From Desulfovibrio psychrotolerans (lineage in GTDB: Bacteria; Desulfobacterota; Desulfovibrionia; Desulfovibrionales; Desulfovibrionaceae): a stretch of DNA of 64,000 bases. Made by a program: the position numbers and the translations under genes. Positions within the stretch are counted from its first letter, which is position 1, and each line of letters begins with the position of its first letter. The notes below the pieces were generated by a model that searched no databases, was not told the origin of the DNA, and saw nothing but the letters and a program-made list of their open reading frames with translations. The DNA lies in NCBI RefSeq assembly GCF_013340305.1, contig NZ_BLVP01000006.1, forward strand, positions 124,001-188,000, in the 5' to 3' direction. Shown one piece after another: positions 38,246-47,030 of this stretch.

Positions 38246-39960
38246 TACTCAACCTCCAGCATATCCATGCACAGCAGTTCCGCCTCTTCCAGCAACGCCG
38301 CCATCTCCGCCGCATCGGGCGGCTCCACCACCTTGCGCAGCCGTGCCTTGCCGAACAGGGCTTCCAGCGCAGGCTGGGCTGCCTCCATCTCCGGCTCTCC
38401 GCGCAGGGACGCCGCTACCCGCAGGGCTTCCCCCAGCAAGTCAGACCGGCGGCGCAGTGCCTCCATATCGTGTGCCGGACGACAGGCAAGCTCCATATCC
38501 TTAATCCAGACAAAAGGACGCTCTTGCGCCCACGTCTCCCGCAGGCGTTCCAGCAACGTGTCCACAGCACCGGGCTTGCGCAGGATGCCGTCCAGCACGC
38601 CGCGTCCCGTCAGGCGCAGGCGCAGCACCACGCCCTCTACCTCCGGCGCGGGCATGCGTTCACCGTCCGCACCACGCAGCCACGGTAATCCCGCAGGAGC
38701 CTCCATCCTTGAAATATCCGCCTGCCCTTCTCCCCCGTCCGCTCCCTCCCAATCCTCTCCGGCATGCCGGCAGCGATCCGCTGCGGCTGCCACAATTCCG
38801 TTCAGGGCGTTGTCCAGCGCATCCTCTGTCTCAAACCCGGCAATATCCACCACTTCCGTCACCCACACCACAGGCGCAAGCTGCTGATACGCAAGGGAAA
38901 CCGCTCCATCCCGGCTCACCTCCGCCACCACGCAGCCATGTGCCCCCCCTTCATTTATGTGCAGTCCCTGCGGGCTGCCGGGGTAGACCACATACGGGCT
39001 GCGGCTGACCACCTGCGGCTCATGGATATGCCCGAGCGCCCAGTAATCAAGGCCGGATTCCCGCAACTCCCGCATGGTTGCAGGAGCATACAGGTCCGAT
39101 GTCGCCACGGCGTCCAGCGTACAGTGCAGCACCCCTATCTGAAAGGCGTCATGCAGCGAGCGAGAAAATTTCCGGGCCAGCGAACGGCGTTCCTTGTCCG
39201 TCCAGTGGCTCACGCCGTGCACCACGGCGGCAGGGGCATCGGGCGGGGATATGGCGAAGAATTCCGGCGTATCAGCCCTGAACACGGTCACGTTGTCCGG
39301 CAGGCGGATGGAGGCGGACTGCCTGGACAGCGGGTCGTGGTTGCCATGGGCGATAAACACGGGCACCCCTGCCGTTGCAAGCCGCGCACACCCGTCCCGC
39401 AGTGCAAGGCGGGCCTTCAGGCTGCCTTCCTCAAAATTATGGATATCGCCCGCCAGCAGCACAAAGTCCGGACGCAGGGCGCAGCCCAGGTCCACCAGAC
39501 GCGAAAAGGCCGTGAATGTGGCCCTGCTCAGCACCGTGCGCACAGCCTCGGGCACTTCGGATGAAAGCCCTCTGAATGCGGCATCCAAGTGCAGGTCTGC
39601 CGCATGGATGAACCGCAGCGGCCGGTCCTTCTGCGAAGATGCGCTCAAGGCTCCGCCGGAAGCCGCCAGCCCGCCATATATGCCGGATGTGCCAGATATG
39701 TCGGATATGCCGGATATGTCGGATATGCCGGATATGTCGGACATGTCGGATATGCCAGAATCGTGGACCGCAGCAGCCTCAACGGCACCCTCGACAGCAG
39801 ACACCACCGCAGGCACCGCGGCAGGCATCATGTCGGGCACAATGGCAGACTCAACATCAAGCGCACTCCCATACTCGGAAGGGGTGCCCGGAGCACGTGC
39901 GGCACTCTGTTCGGGGCCTGTTCGGGAGTCGTTGTTGTCCCCCGGAGATGATGCGTTCAT
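38245..39960 (-). CDS. yhaO: YhaO-like metallophosphoesterase (SbcD/Mre11-type nuclease)
   Basis: 571 residues. From about residue 115 it is a calcineurin-type nuclease: RFIHAADLHLDAAFRGL, LLAGDIHNFEEGSL, PVFIAHGNHDPLSRQ, VLHCTL and YWALGHIHEPQVV give all the metal-binding His, Asp and Asn motifs. The C-terminal part resembles the YhaO capping domain. Residues 1-114 are an unusual Ala/Ser/Gly/Asp-rich extension containing repeated ISDISG units encoded by a 9-nt tandem repeat at about 39680-39755. Family members normally start just before RFIHAADLH, so the annotated start may be too early. It probably acts with the overlapping ATPase in DNA end processing. Confidence 0.87.
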   Translation of the reverse strand: MNASSPGDNNDSRTGPEQSAARAPGTPSEYGSALDVESAIVPDMMPAAVPAVVSAVEGAVEAAAVHDSGISDMSDISGISDISGISDISGTSGIYGGLAASGGALSASSQKDRPLRFIHAADLHLDAAFRGLSSEVPEAVRTVLSRATFTAFSRLVDLGCALRPDFVLLAGDIHNFEEGSLKARLALRDGCARLATAGVPVFIAHGNHDPLSRQSASIRLPDNVTVFRADTPEFFAISPPDAPAAVVHGVSHWTDKERRSLARKFSRSLHDAFQIGVLHCTLDAVATSDLYAPATMRELRESGLDYWALGHIHEPQVVSRSPYVVYPGSPQGLHINEGGAHGCVVAEVSRDGAVSLAYQQLAPVVWVTEVVDIAGFETEDALDNALNGIVAAAADRCRHAGEDWEGADGGEGQADISRMEAPAGLPWLRGADGERMPAPEVEGVVLRLRLTGRGVLDGILRKPGAVDTLLERLRETWAQERPFVWIKDMELACRPAHDMEALRRRSDLLGEALRVAASLRGEPEMEAAQPALEALFGKARLRKVVEPPDAAEMAALLEEAELLCMDMLEVE

Positions 39961-40438
39961 AAGGGTTTTTCATAGGCTGAAGGGTTGTCATAAGGGCGGC
40001 AGCCACGCAGACCGGGCCTTCCGGCCAGACCATACGGCCAAGACCAAACGACCGGGCCATACGACTAGACCAGTCGGCCACGCGGGCAGCAGACGCACCC
40101 TAGCACAAACCGCCACCGACTTGAATGGGCAAAAGCCCACCACTCCTACGTGCGGAGACAACGCCTATGAAACGCCGGATAAGAAGGCTCCGCGACAACG
40201 CGAAAATGGAGGGAGGGAGGGAGGGAGGGAGGGAGGGCAAGCCCGCGCAGGAACGGATAAAGCCGAATGAACCAGATACGCCGGATGGGGCCAAGTCAGA
40301 CCGAATGAGGCCAGATGAGGCCAGAGAAGGCCAGAGAAGATCGGGCGAGACCAATAAAATCGGATACAATCAGATGGGATCGGACAGAGACCGGATGCGG
40401 CCCGGTGCGGCCGGACAAGGCTGGGTGCGGAAAACGGA
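39961..40438. other. Intergenic region of degenerate short repeats and a GGGA tract
   Basis: 478 bp without a recognisable gene. 39990-40085 has units such as GACCGGGCCAT at about 10-bp spacing. 40211-40237 is a (GGGA)6GGG tract. 40255-40435 has GGCCAGATGA/GGCCAGAGAA/GATCGGAC-like decamers in direct order. Open frames across it are repeat-driven and have no homology that I recognise. Confidence 0.6.
40211..40237 (+). repeat. (GGGA)n tetranucleotide microsatellite, G-quadruplex candidate
   Basis: Seven GGG tracts separated by single A residues, preceded by GGA. The spacing is ideal for an intramolecular G-quadruplex on the plus strand. It lies upstream of the yhaO-like gene (minus), about 250 bp from its start. 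Confidence 0.8.
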
Positions 40439-40882
40439 TCAGGACTCCGGAGTAACGACCATGCCCGTGTGCAGGTTGCGGGCAATAATCTGATGGATGG
40501 CGTCCGCCACAGCCATGGCCGTGGCCTGATCCTGCTGGAACACGTTCTTGCCCGCCTCCACCCGGACCCGCGTCACCGTGTCCGTGATGCGGTGCAGTTC
40601 CACGGTAACGGGGTACTCCGCTGTCTTGGCGTGGAACACATCGCCTTCCTTCACGCCCTCCACATTATCCAGGCCAATGGACATTTCGTGCAGGGCTGCA
40701 TGGGTGGCCCGGTACACGCACCAGTAAGGCTGCACGTATGAGCGTTCCACCACTTCTTCCATGGTGCTTTTCGCAGTGGTCACGCCGGCCGCGGCAATCC
40801 CCACAGCGGCCACAACGCAGCCGGACTGCAACGGCATAAGCCCCAGCAGCAGAATGCACAGCAGGCGTTTCATCCATGGCAT
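40439..40882 (-). CDS. DUF3568-type small lipoprotein
   Basis: 147 residues with a lipoprotein signal peptide (MKRLLCILLLGLMPLQSGC, with the Cys about position 22). The mature part reads VVAAVGIAAAGVTTAKSTME, VYRATHAALHEMSI, GDVFHAKTAEYPVTVELHRI and VRVEAGKNVFQQDQATAMAV, a short beta-alpha domain matching the DUF3568 family of exported proteins. The function is unknown. An alternative start is the ATG at 40873; neither has a clear ribosome site. It stands alone between a repeat-rich gap and the pseudouridine synthase. Confidence 0.75.
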   Translation of the reverse strand: MPWMKRLLCILLLGLMPLQSGCVVAAVGIAAAGVTTAKSTMEEVVERSYVQPYWCVYRATHAALHEMSIGLDNVEGVKEGDVFHAKTAEYPVTVELHRITDTVTRVRVEAGKNVFQQDQATAMAVADAIHQIIARNLHTGMVVTPES

Positions 40883-41013
40883 AAGCTAAAACCGGGCTCC
40901 CGTATCAGCAATTACCGCCGTACCTTCATGCCCCGGTCCCCATTCCGCAAACATGACGTACCTGCCGCGTAAAACGCGGTCCTGTTCCAGTGTGGGTGAC
41001 GATAGCAACACAC

Positions 41014-42420
41014 TCAATATCCGTCAATGGGATGCCCGGCAGGAGCCCGGCGTAATTCCGGCGGAAAGACAGAACGCGCAAAATCGTGCAGCAATGCCGC
41101 ATCCACCGCATAAGGCGGCGTCCATTCCGGCAGGCAAAAGAATGTTTCGGTCATGCCCTGCTCTGCGGATTCAGCATGTTCCACGGCCCCTGCTATCAGG
41201 CCGGACGTGCCCGCGCACAACGCGTCAAGGGTAGCAATTGGGGCAACAATTGGAGCAACAATTGGCGCAACGGCAGGCACAACGGCAGGTACAACAGGCA
41301 CAGCAGCCACAACGGGCAAACCCGATGCGCCAGACTCTACAGACGCTACAGGCACGTCAGGCATAACAGGCATAGCAGGCATAGCAGGCAGTGCCAAATG
41401 CCACGCATGCAGCAACATACCCTGCGCACAGGCCGGGCCGCCGTATTTTCGGTCCCCCACAATGGGGTGCCCCTGTCCGGCAAGCTGCACCCGTATCTGG
41501 TGCGTTCTGCCGGTGTGCAGCCACACGGCCACCAAAGAATAATCCTTTCCCGGCTGCACGGAATACACCGTGCAGGCGGCCTCCCTGCCCTGATCCGGGC
41601 CCTGATCCGTGCCCTGTTCCGTACCCTGTTCCGTGCCCGCAACCCTGACCACGCGCTCACCGCTCCCGGTATCCCGTTTGTCCAGCCGGTCTTCCAGCCG
41701 CACAGGCTGGCCTGACCGCCACGTTCCGCGCACCCACGCAAGATACACCTTGCGCAGCCCGCCTCCCTGCCGGAAAAGATCGTGCAGTGCCCGCAGCCGC
41801 CAGTATTCCGTGGCCACCAGCAACAGGCCGGAGGTATCCTTGTCCAGCCGGTGCGCGGGGGTGGGCATAAACGGCGCACCGGCAAAACACCGCGCCAGCC
41901 GGACGGTAACGGCATCCGCATGCCCCGTCCCCGGCTGCACCGGCAGTCCGGCAGGCTTGCGCAGCACCAGCAGTCCGGGAGCGCTTCCCGCCAGTTGCAG
42001 CCCTGCCTGTGCAAGGCATGCGGTCGCATTGTCCGGGTTCAGTCCTTCGCCCATCCCGCAGGGCACGGGGGAAAAGGGCGAAACGCTGGACGCTGGAGCA
42101 ACAGGAAAACCTGCTCCACCGGAAACAAATGCGGCATCAGGTGTTCCGGATATTCCGGGCGGACTGAACGTACAAGGCGCAACATCACACGGCGGCACAC
42201 GCACCACATCTCCGGCAGCCAACCTGTCGTACGCTTTGGCACGCCCCTTGTTCACACGCACCTGCCCGGTGCGCAGCCAGCGCATAATAGCAGACTGCGG
42301 CATGCCGCCCAGCCTGCGTTGCAGAAACTGCAGCAGCTTTTGCCCTGCCTCTTCCGGCGTAACCGTTATGTGCCGAACCGTTCCCATATCCTGTTCCCCA
42401 GACGGGCACTCCCGTACCAT
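41014..42420 (-). CDS. RluA-family 23S rRNA pseudouridine synthase
   Basis: 468 residues. An S4 RNA-binding domain (about 20-75; LLQFLQRRLGGMPQSAIMRW, GQVRVNKGRAKAYDRLAAGD) is followed by the catalytic domain with PTPAHRLDKDTSGLLLVA (catalytic Asp) and LHTGRTHQIRVQLAGQGHPI. Order and spacing fit RluC/RluD-type enzymes. Two repetitive inserts are visible. One is a TEQGTEQG/TDQGPDQG stretch (12-nt repeats at about 41585-41640). The other is a roughly 85-residue Pro/Val/Ala-rich segment near the C-terminus, encoded at about 41220-41395. It is divided from the family core and ends in HPIDGY. An ATG at 42387 is an alternative start. Confidence 0.88.
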   Translation of the reverse strand: MVRECPSGEQDMGTVRHITVTPEEAGQKLLQFLQRRLGGMPQSAIMRWLRTGQVRVNKGRAKAYDRLAAGDVVRVPPCDVAPCTFSPPGISGTPDAAFVSGGAGFPVAPASSVSPFSPVPCGMGEGLNPDNATACLAQAGLQLAGSAPGLLVLRKPAGLPVQPGTGHADAVTVRLARCFAGAPFMPTPAHRLDKDTSGLLLVATEYWRLRALHDLFRQGGGLRKVYLAWVRGTWRSGQPVRLEDRLDKRDTGSGERVVRVAGTEQGTEQGTDQGPDQGREAACTVYSVQPGKDYSLVAVWLHTGRTHQIRVQLAGQGHPIVGDRKYGGPACAQGMLLHAWHLALPAMPAMPVMPDVPVASVESGASGLPVVAAVPVVPAVVPAVAPIVAPIVAPIATLDALCAGTSGLIAGAVEHAESAEQGMTETFFCLPEWTPPYAVDAALLHDFARSVFPPELRRAPAGHPIDGY

Positions 42421-42521
42421 GCATCACCTGAAACGATACATGCAAAAGCCCGGTGAAGTGGGCTGTGCTCGCTTCACCGGGCCGGTTTTCCGGATGCAAA
42501 ACCGCGTGTACGCGGCCCGCC

Positions 42522-44189
42522 CTATTCCTCGTCGCTGTATTCCCGGTGCGCTTCAGTTGCTCCGGTCTGCGAAAGGTCCAGCGGGAAGGCAAGCAGCATG
42601 GTCTTGCGCTGCTTGAACCCTACGTTGCCGGGATGGGTGTTTATGCACACCACAAGGTCCTTGATACCATCGTTGTTCAGGTCCTTGATGTCATAGCCCA
42701 CAACACTGCCCTTAATGCGGCGGGTCTTCCACTGCAGACCCATCCCCACGCCGTCCCAGTAGAGAGAGTGTATCTCTCCCTGCGGGTAGAAGCGGTAGTT
42801 GTCAAAGAACTGCGCCGCGACAGAGATGGGCTTGTTCACAATAATCTCGTGCCGCCCTTCCTTGTCCAGGTCCACCGTCAGCATGGGCATGGGTATGTAG
42901 TACTTGGAACCCATCAGGTAAGAATCCTTGCCAAAGGAACCGAACGATTGGTCCTGCACAAGCCCGATGGTAGCACCGGAGTAACTCTCAGATGTTTCCG
43001 CCAGCCGTGCCAGCTTTTCAGAGAACACGCGCAGACGCTCGCCTGAAGGTTCCACCATGATAAGCTTGGCGTCTTCGCTTTTGCTCGGGGGCAGCCACGC
43101 AAAGTTGTACACGTTGGCACCGGGGGGCAGGGTAACTCTGCGACCCTTTTCATACGTGCCGCCCATGGGCATCATTTCGTGCACGGGTTCGCGCCACATG
43201 TCGTTCCCGCGCGACGTTTCCTGCCCTATCAGCACGGGCATGTAGTCGGGGGGCATGCGCACCACGTTCAGAAGATACTTGATCTTGTCCGCCACCACGG
43301 TGAGCGCGTTGTTCTGGAAATTGAGGATAAAGGAATACGGAGCCTGCACCGTGTCCACGGCGCTGACCACTATCTCCATAATGCCGTCGCGGTTCAGGTC
43401 CACCGTACGCACGGTGAGCAGCGTAAAGCGCATGGGGGCGGAGTAGCTGGCAAGGGGCTCCAGCCTGCCGTTGGTAAAGGAGTACACCTGCACTTCACGC
43501 TCGGTGAGCAGAATCACTTCGTTCTTGCCGTTGCCGTTCAGGTCTTCCACCGCCATACCGTGGGCGGCTATGTTCAGGCTGTTGGAGCGCAGGCGGTTGC
43601 CTTCTTCAGAATCGCCCGCATAGCGGAACTGCGGGTTCAGGAATACCTGCTGGTCCTGCGTAAGCTGGTTCTGCTGAATCACGGGGTTCATCTGGTTCAC
43701 CATGTTCGGCTGAGCCACTTCCGACGCCGCATCCGCACGCTTGAACACTTCACTGTTAATGGCTTCCGCAAGGTTGCGCAGGGTGGGTATCATCTGATCC
43801 ACCTTGCTGCTGGCAGAACGCGGCCAGCTTGTGCCGTCGCTGCCTACCACATGCACGTCAACGGAACTTTCATCACCGATGATGGTGGTGGAACCGTATA
43901 CGAGATAATCCACACCCACCTTCTGCAGCACGGTCGCTGCCTCTGCGGACGAGGTGGGCACTGCTATGCCTTCATATGCAGACTGGTCCACCGCCACGAA
44001 GTGGTCCTTCCAGTACAGCCGGGAGGTAAGCATCTGCGGAATGGCACGCTCAAGGTGCTTGTACGATGCCGGACCATTAACCTGAAAGGGAAGCACCGCA
44101 AAAGTTTTTGCCCCGTCAGCCAGGGCCGAAACAACGCCCGCCGCCAGCAGCAGGCAGGTCAGGACTGCCGTACGCACGAAAACTCGCAT
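42522..44189 (-). CDS. Exported FG-GAP/VCBS-repeat protein
   Basis: 555 residues from the ATG at 44189 (GGAGAC upstream), beginning with a signal peptide (VRTAVLTCLLLAAGVVSALA). The N-terminal 170 residues (KTFAVLPFQVNGPASYKHLE, DYLVYGSTTIIGDESSVDVH) resemble the lipoprotein-type domain that predicts periplasmic nucleotide-binding-like folds of TolB-N type. The rest carries FG-GAP-like Ca-binding repeats: DLNGNGKNEVIL, DLNRDGIMEIVVS, DLDKEGRHEIIVN and DLNNDGIKDLVV. It is probably a periplasmic or surface beta-propeller. The function is unknown. The open frame extends to 44480, but that extension overlaps the divergent methyltransferase gene. Confidence 0.82.
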   Translation of the reverse strand: MRVFVRTAVLTCLLLAAGVVSALADGAKTFAVLPFQVNGPASYKHLERAIPQMLTSRLYWKDHFVAVDQSAYEGIAVPTSSAEAATVLQKVGVDYLVYGSTTIIGDESSVDVHVVGSDGTSWPRSASSKVDQMIPTLRNLAEAINSEVFKRADAASEVAQPNMVNQMNPVIQQNQLTQDQQVFLNPQFRYAGDSEEGNRLRSNSLNIAAHGMAVEDLNGNGKNEVILLTEREVQVYSFTNGRLEPLASYSAPMRFTLLTVRTVDLNRDGIMEIVVSAVDTVQAPYSFILNFQNNALTVVADKIKYLLNVVRMPPDYMPVLIGQETSRGNDMWREPVHEMMPMGGTYEKGRRVTLPPGANVYNFAWLPPSKSEDAKLIMVEPSGERLRVFSEKLARLAETSESYSGATIGLVQDQSFGSFGKDSYLMGSKYYIPMPMLTVDLDKEGRHEIIVNKPISVAAQFFDNYRFYPQGEIHSLYWDGVGMGLQWKTRRIKGSVVGYDIKDLNNDGIKDLVVCINTHPGNVGFKQRKTMLLAFPLDLSQTGATEAHREYSDEE

Positions 44190-44341
44190 ACCGTCTCCTT
44201 GAAAATAATGGGTAAAACGGCTTTTATAGCCGGAAAGCTCATATCCAGATGCCATCCATAATACCTCTTGCCCGTTCAGGCAACCATGAGGTACAGCCGC
44301 ACGACCCTGAAAACAGGCAAAAAAGCACGAGGAACCGCACC

Positions 44342-45682
44342 GTGACCGCACAGAAACGCCACCGCAAACCTGCCGCATCTCCCCGGAGCGGAAACACCGC
44401 CCCGCCGCAACCGGCCCGTTCGTTCCGCCTGGTGTGCGATGCGGCCATGCGCCCGCTGGTGGAAGACCTGCTCCGCGCACAGGGCTACGACTTCGTACCG
44501 GAACCTTTTTCCCCGTGGTGCCGCAGGCTGGTACACGAGCCCAAGCCGCTGGGCTCCAGTCTGGCAGCCTTTTTCGGCCTCATCTACATTCAGGACCGCT
44601 CCTCCATGCTGCCGCCCCTTGCGCTCAACCCCGCCCCCGGAAGCGCCGTGCTGGACATGTGCGCCAGCCCCGGCAGCAAGACCGGCTTTCTGGGCCAGCT
44701 GGTAGGGCCGCAGGGCTTTGTCATGGGTAACGAGCCAAACCACACCCGCCTTGCCACCCTGCGCCAGAATCTTTTTACCCTCAACCTGCTGCATACAGCC
44801 ACCTGCTCATACGGCGGCGAGGCATTGCCCCTGCCCTCCGGCATGTGGAACCAGATTCAGCTCGACCCGCCATGCAGCGGATGGGGCACCGTAGAACGCC
44901 ACCCGGACGTGCTCAAGCTGTGGCAGGGCGACAAGGTCAAACCGCTGGTGGGCATCCAGCGCAAGCTGCTGGAAGAAGCCGCCCGCCTGCTGGCTCCCGG
45001 CGGCAGGGTGGTTTTTTCCACCTGCACCACCAACGTGCAGGAAAACGAAGAACAGGTGCTCTGGGCACAGGAAACGCTGGGACTGGAGACCGCCCCCATC
45101 GCCCCGTTCGCAGGCTTCACCTTTGAGGAACCGTATCTGCCCGGCTGCGAAGGAACCCTCCGGGTAGACCCGCAGGCATCCAATGCGCAGGGCTTCTTCA
45201 TCGCCGCCTTCCGCAAGCCGCAGTCCGCTCCCGTGCCGGAACCCGGCACCGATTGTGAGCCGGGGCTTGCGGCAGACATCCTGCCCCGCCACCATCTCGC
45301 CATGGCGGGTTTCGACCCGGAACGGCTGCCGGAAGGCGAAATCGCCGTGGTGAACGAGCAGGCCATCTTTTTGCAGCGGTTCGCGCTGGACCATTTTCCC
45401 AAAAGCTTCCGCTGGCGCGGCTTTCCGCTGGGCAAGGCAGCGGGCGGAGAGGTGCGCCCCTCGCCGCGCCTGCGCACCCTCATGCCCGACTATGCAGACG
45501 GCAGCCACGGCACCCCCTGCAACGGCATAAACATGGACGACCCCGCCCCTGTGCAGGCCCTGCTCACCGGGCAGAGCCTTGCCGTGGACACGCAGGAAAA
45601 GGAACTGGGCCTCTACTTCCGCGGCCTTCCTCTGGGCAGGCTGCGCGTGAAGGGCAAGCGGGCGCTGTGGTCGGAGAAGTAG
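44342..45682 (+). CDS. rRNA m5C methyltransferase (RsmF/NOL1-NOP2-Sun family)
   Basis: SAM-dependent cytosine-5 RNA methyltransferase, 446 residues if the GTG at 44342 is used (GAGGAA 7 nt upstream). The ATG at 44249 has no ribosome site and overlaps the divergent gene's upstream region. Motifs: LDMCASPGSKTGFLGQLVGP (SAM site), VMGNEPNHTRLATLRQNLFT, IQLDPPCSGWGTVERHPDVL (catalytic-region DPPCSG) and VVFSTCTTNVQENEEQVLW (the nucleophile Cys TC). The C-terminal 150 residues (RFALDHFPKSFRWRGFPLGK, LGLYFRGLPLGRLRVKGKRA) are the RsmF-type extra RNA-binding domain. A terminator follows at 45771. Confidence 0.9.
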   Translation: MTAQKRHRKPAASPRSGNTAPPQPARSFRLVCDAAMRPLVEDLLRAQGYDFVPEPFSPWCRRLVHEPKPLGSSLAAFFGLIYIQDRSSMLPPLALNPAPGSAVLDMCASPGSKTGFLGQLVGPQGFVMGNEPNHTRLATLRQNLFTLNLLHTATCSYGGEALPLPSGMWNQIQLDPPCSGWGTVERHPDVLKLWQGDKVKPLVGIQRKLLEEAARLLAPGGRVVFSTCTTNVQENEEQVLWAQETLGLETAPIAPFAGFTFEEPYLPGCEGTLRVDPQASNAQGFFIAAFRKPQSAPVPEPGTDCEPGLAADILPRHHLAMAGFDPERLPEGEIAVVNEQAIFLQRFALDHFPKSFRWRGFPLGKAAGGEVRPSPRLRTLMPDYADGSHGTPCNGINMDDPAPVQALLTGQSLAVDTQEKELGLYFRGLPLGRLRVKGKRALWSEK

Positions 45683-45770
45683 GAAGCGGCAAGAATGGCA
45701 ACGGCAGCGGCCTGAAGAAGGGCATCGCAGCCCTGCCGGTACCGCATGCAGCGCAACAGACCAAAATCAT

Positions 45771-45808
45771 ACACCGGGCCGGACCGTTCCGCCCGACCCG
45801 GTGTTTTT
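45771..45808 (+). terminator. Rho-independent terminator
   Basis: ACACCGGG (45771-45778) pairs with CCCGGTGT (45797-45804), followed by TTTTT (45804-45808). It lies about 90 nt after the methyltransferase stop and faces the convergent DUF2087 gene. Confidence 0.88.
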
Positions 45809-45867
45809 ATGCAACTCCCCGCATCACAACCGCCCCCTCAGCACTGCGGTCCCTGCGGGCATTCCGT

Positions 45868-46452
45868 TCAATGCAGCCGGCGGATAAGAAGCAGTGCCGC
45901 TGCGGGCGGACAACTCTCCCGGCGCACATAGCGCCGCCCGTCCGCCGTCCGGCTTACAAGCCCCCGGTCCACAAGTTCACGCCGCAGCAGAGCATGGTCT
46001 CCGAACAAATGCAGGTCATTCAGGCGCTCGTTCACCTCCCGCTCGGAAATACCTACCCCTGAAGGCAGCCGCGACCAGAGCACCCACAGGCACAGGGCCT
46101 GCTGGCTGAACTTTTTTGGCCAGCGCACAAGCGCCCTCTTGTCATCAAAATAGCGGCCAAGGCGTTCCACCCGCCGGACCTCTTCAGGATGCATCGCTTC
46201 CTGCTCAGCAGCCGCGCAGAGTGCGCCCTTCAATTCCTCTGCCGCCGGACCATCCGTACTTCCGGCAGGCACCGCAGCAGCCTGTCCCGCTGCGCGGAAG
46301 TGCTGGAAATTGCGATAGCCCCCCGCTCTGGCAAGCAGGTTCAGCATCTCAACATGGCTTGGAGGCTGGCTCCGCCCGTCCATCTGGCGGCGCAGACTAC
46401 GGGCAAAACCGGAGATATCGCCCACGGAAAAGGGCAATCGTTCTTTGGACAT
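45868..46452 (-). CDS. DUF2087-domain protein
   Basis: 194 residues. The N-terminus (FSVGDISGFARSLRRQMDGR, HVEMLNLLARAGGYRNFQHF) resembles a short helical module. The C-terminal 95 residues (LGRYFDDKRALVRWPKKFSQ, ISEREVNERLNDLHLFGDHA, LLRRELVDRGLVSRTADGRR) are a DUF2087 winged-helix-like domain, often fused to transcription regulators. A DNA-binding or regulatory role is plausible but unproven. The start at 46452 lacks a strong ribosome site. The gene is flanked by terminators on both sides, so it is probably monocistronic. Confidence 0.8.
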   Translation of the reverse strand: MSKERLPFSVGDISGFARSLRRQMDGRSQPPSHVEMLNLLARAGGYRNFQHFRAAGQAAAVPAGSTDGPAAEELKGALCAAAEQEAMHPEEVRRVERLGRYFDDKRALVRWPKKFSQQALCLWVLWSRLPSGVGISEREVNERLNDLHLFGDHALLRRELVDRGLVSRTADGRRYVRRESCPPAAALLLIRRLH

Positions 46453-46666
46453 GACTTATCCTCGCTCACGCGCCTACCGTATAAGGGACTGTCTGTGGTC
46501 GCCGTCTTCTGACTCGGCACGGGATAAGATGTCGGTAGAATGAAAACAAAGGCAGGTTTAGCTCCCCTCGCGGGGCGGCGACGCCTGGGAGTGCTGCCGT
46601 CCGGTATCGGAAATACCGCAAGCCGGAAATGTTGGCAACACCTTGCCACATGGCAGGCAACAAAAA

Positions 46667-46695
46667 ACGGCCCGCAATCCTGCGGGCCGTTTTTG
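46667..46695. terminator. Bidirectional terminator
   Basis: ACGGCCCGCA (46667-46676) and TGCGGGCCGT (46681-46690) pair perfectly around ATCC. A6 precedes and T5 follows, so it works in principle on both strands. It most likely ends the minus-strand CsoR-family gene. Confidence 0.88.
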
Positions 46696-46730
46696 AACGC
46701 GGTGGAGGAATATTTCCGCCTGCGCGCCTG

Positions 46731-47030
46731 TCAGTCATCCACGTACTGTGCCAGCACATCGATAACCTTTTCAAAGGGTTCGCTGTCACCTTCCGACACA
46801 CCTTTCAGCGCATCCATGTGGCATCGCAGAATATAGCGGCGCAGAATAAGCTTGCTGGCCGATTGCAGCGCGGAACGGGCGGCGCGTACCTGCACGAGAA
46901 TATCCTCGCACTCCTTGCCTTCCTCAATCATGCGCTGAATGCCGCGAATCTGCCCCTCTATCCGTTTAAGCCGCTTCTGCACGTTCTGCTTTACGGCTTC
47001 CTGTTCCTTATTCATTTCGGCTTCTTTCAT
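46731..47030 (-). CDS. CsoR/RcnR/CstR-family repressor, CstR-like ligand set
   Basis: 99-residue four-helix repressor of the DUF156 family. I use the ATG at 47030 (GGAGCG upstream), giving MKEAEMNKEQ; an internal ATG six codons on is possible. RLKRIEGQIRGIQRMIEEGK is the family hallmark. The metal-site positions read Cys41 (KECEDILVQ), Tyr66 and Cys70 (RRYILRC). Copper-type CsoR has His four residues before the second Cys; here it is Tyr, while both Cys are kept. That combination is typical of the persulfide-sensing CstR branch rather than Cu(I) or Ni(II) sensors. The target genes are not adjacent. Confidence 0.88.
   Translation of the reverse strand: MKEAEMNKEQEAVKQNVQKRLKRIEGQIRGIQRMIEEGKECEDILVQVRAARSALQSASKLILRRYILRCHMDALKGVSEGDSEPFEKVIDVLAQYVDD

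Noticed and set aside
36285-38887. 438- and 523-codon plus-strand open frames opposite the YhaN-like gene
   Set aside because: Ser/Arg/Pro-rich shadows. The minus strand holds Walker A, signature and Walker B motifs in one frame.
40255-40435. Small coding genes in the repeat-rich gap
   Set aside because: Open frames here translate into simple repeats, have no ribosome site and change frame with repeat number.
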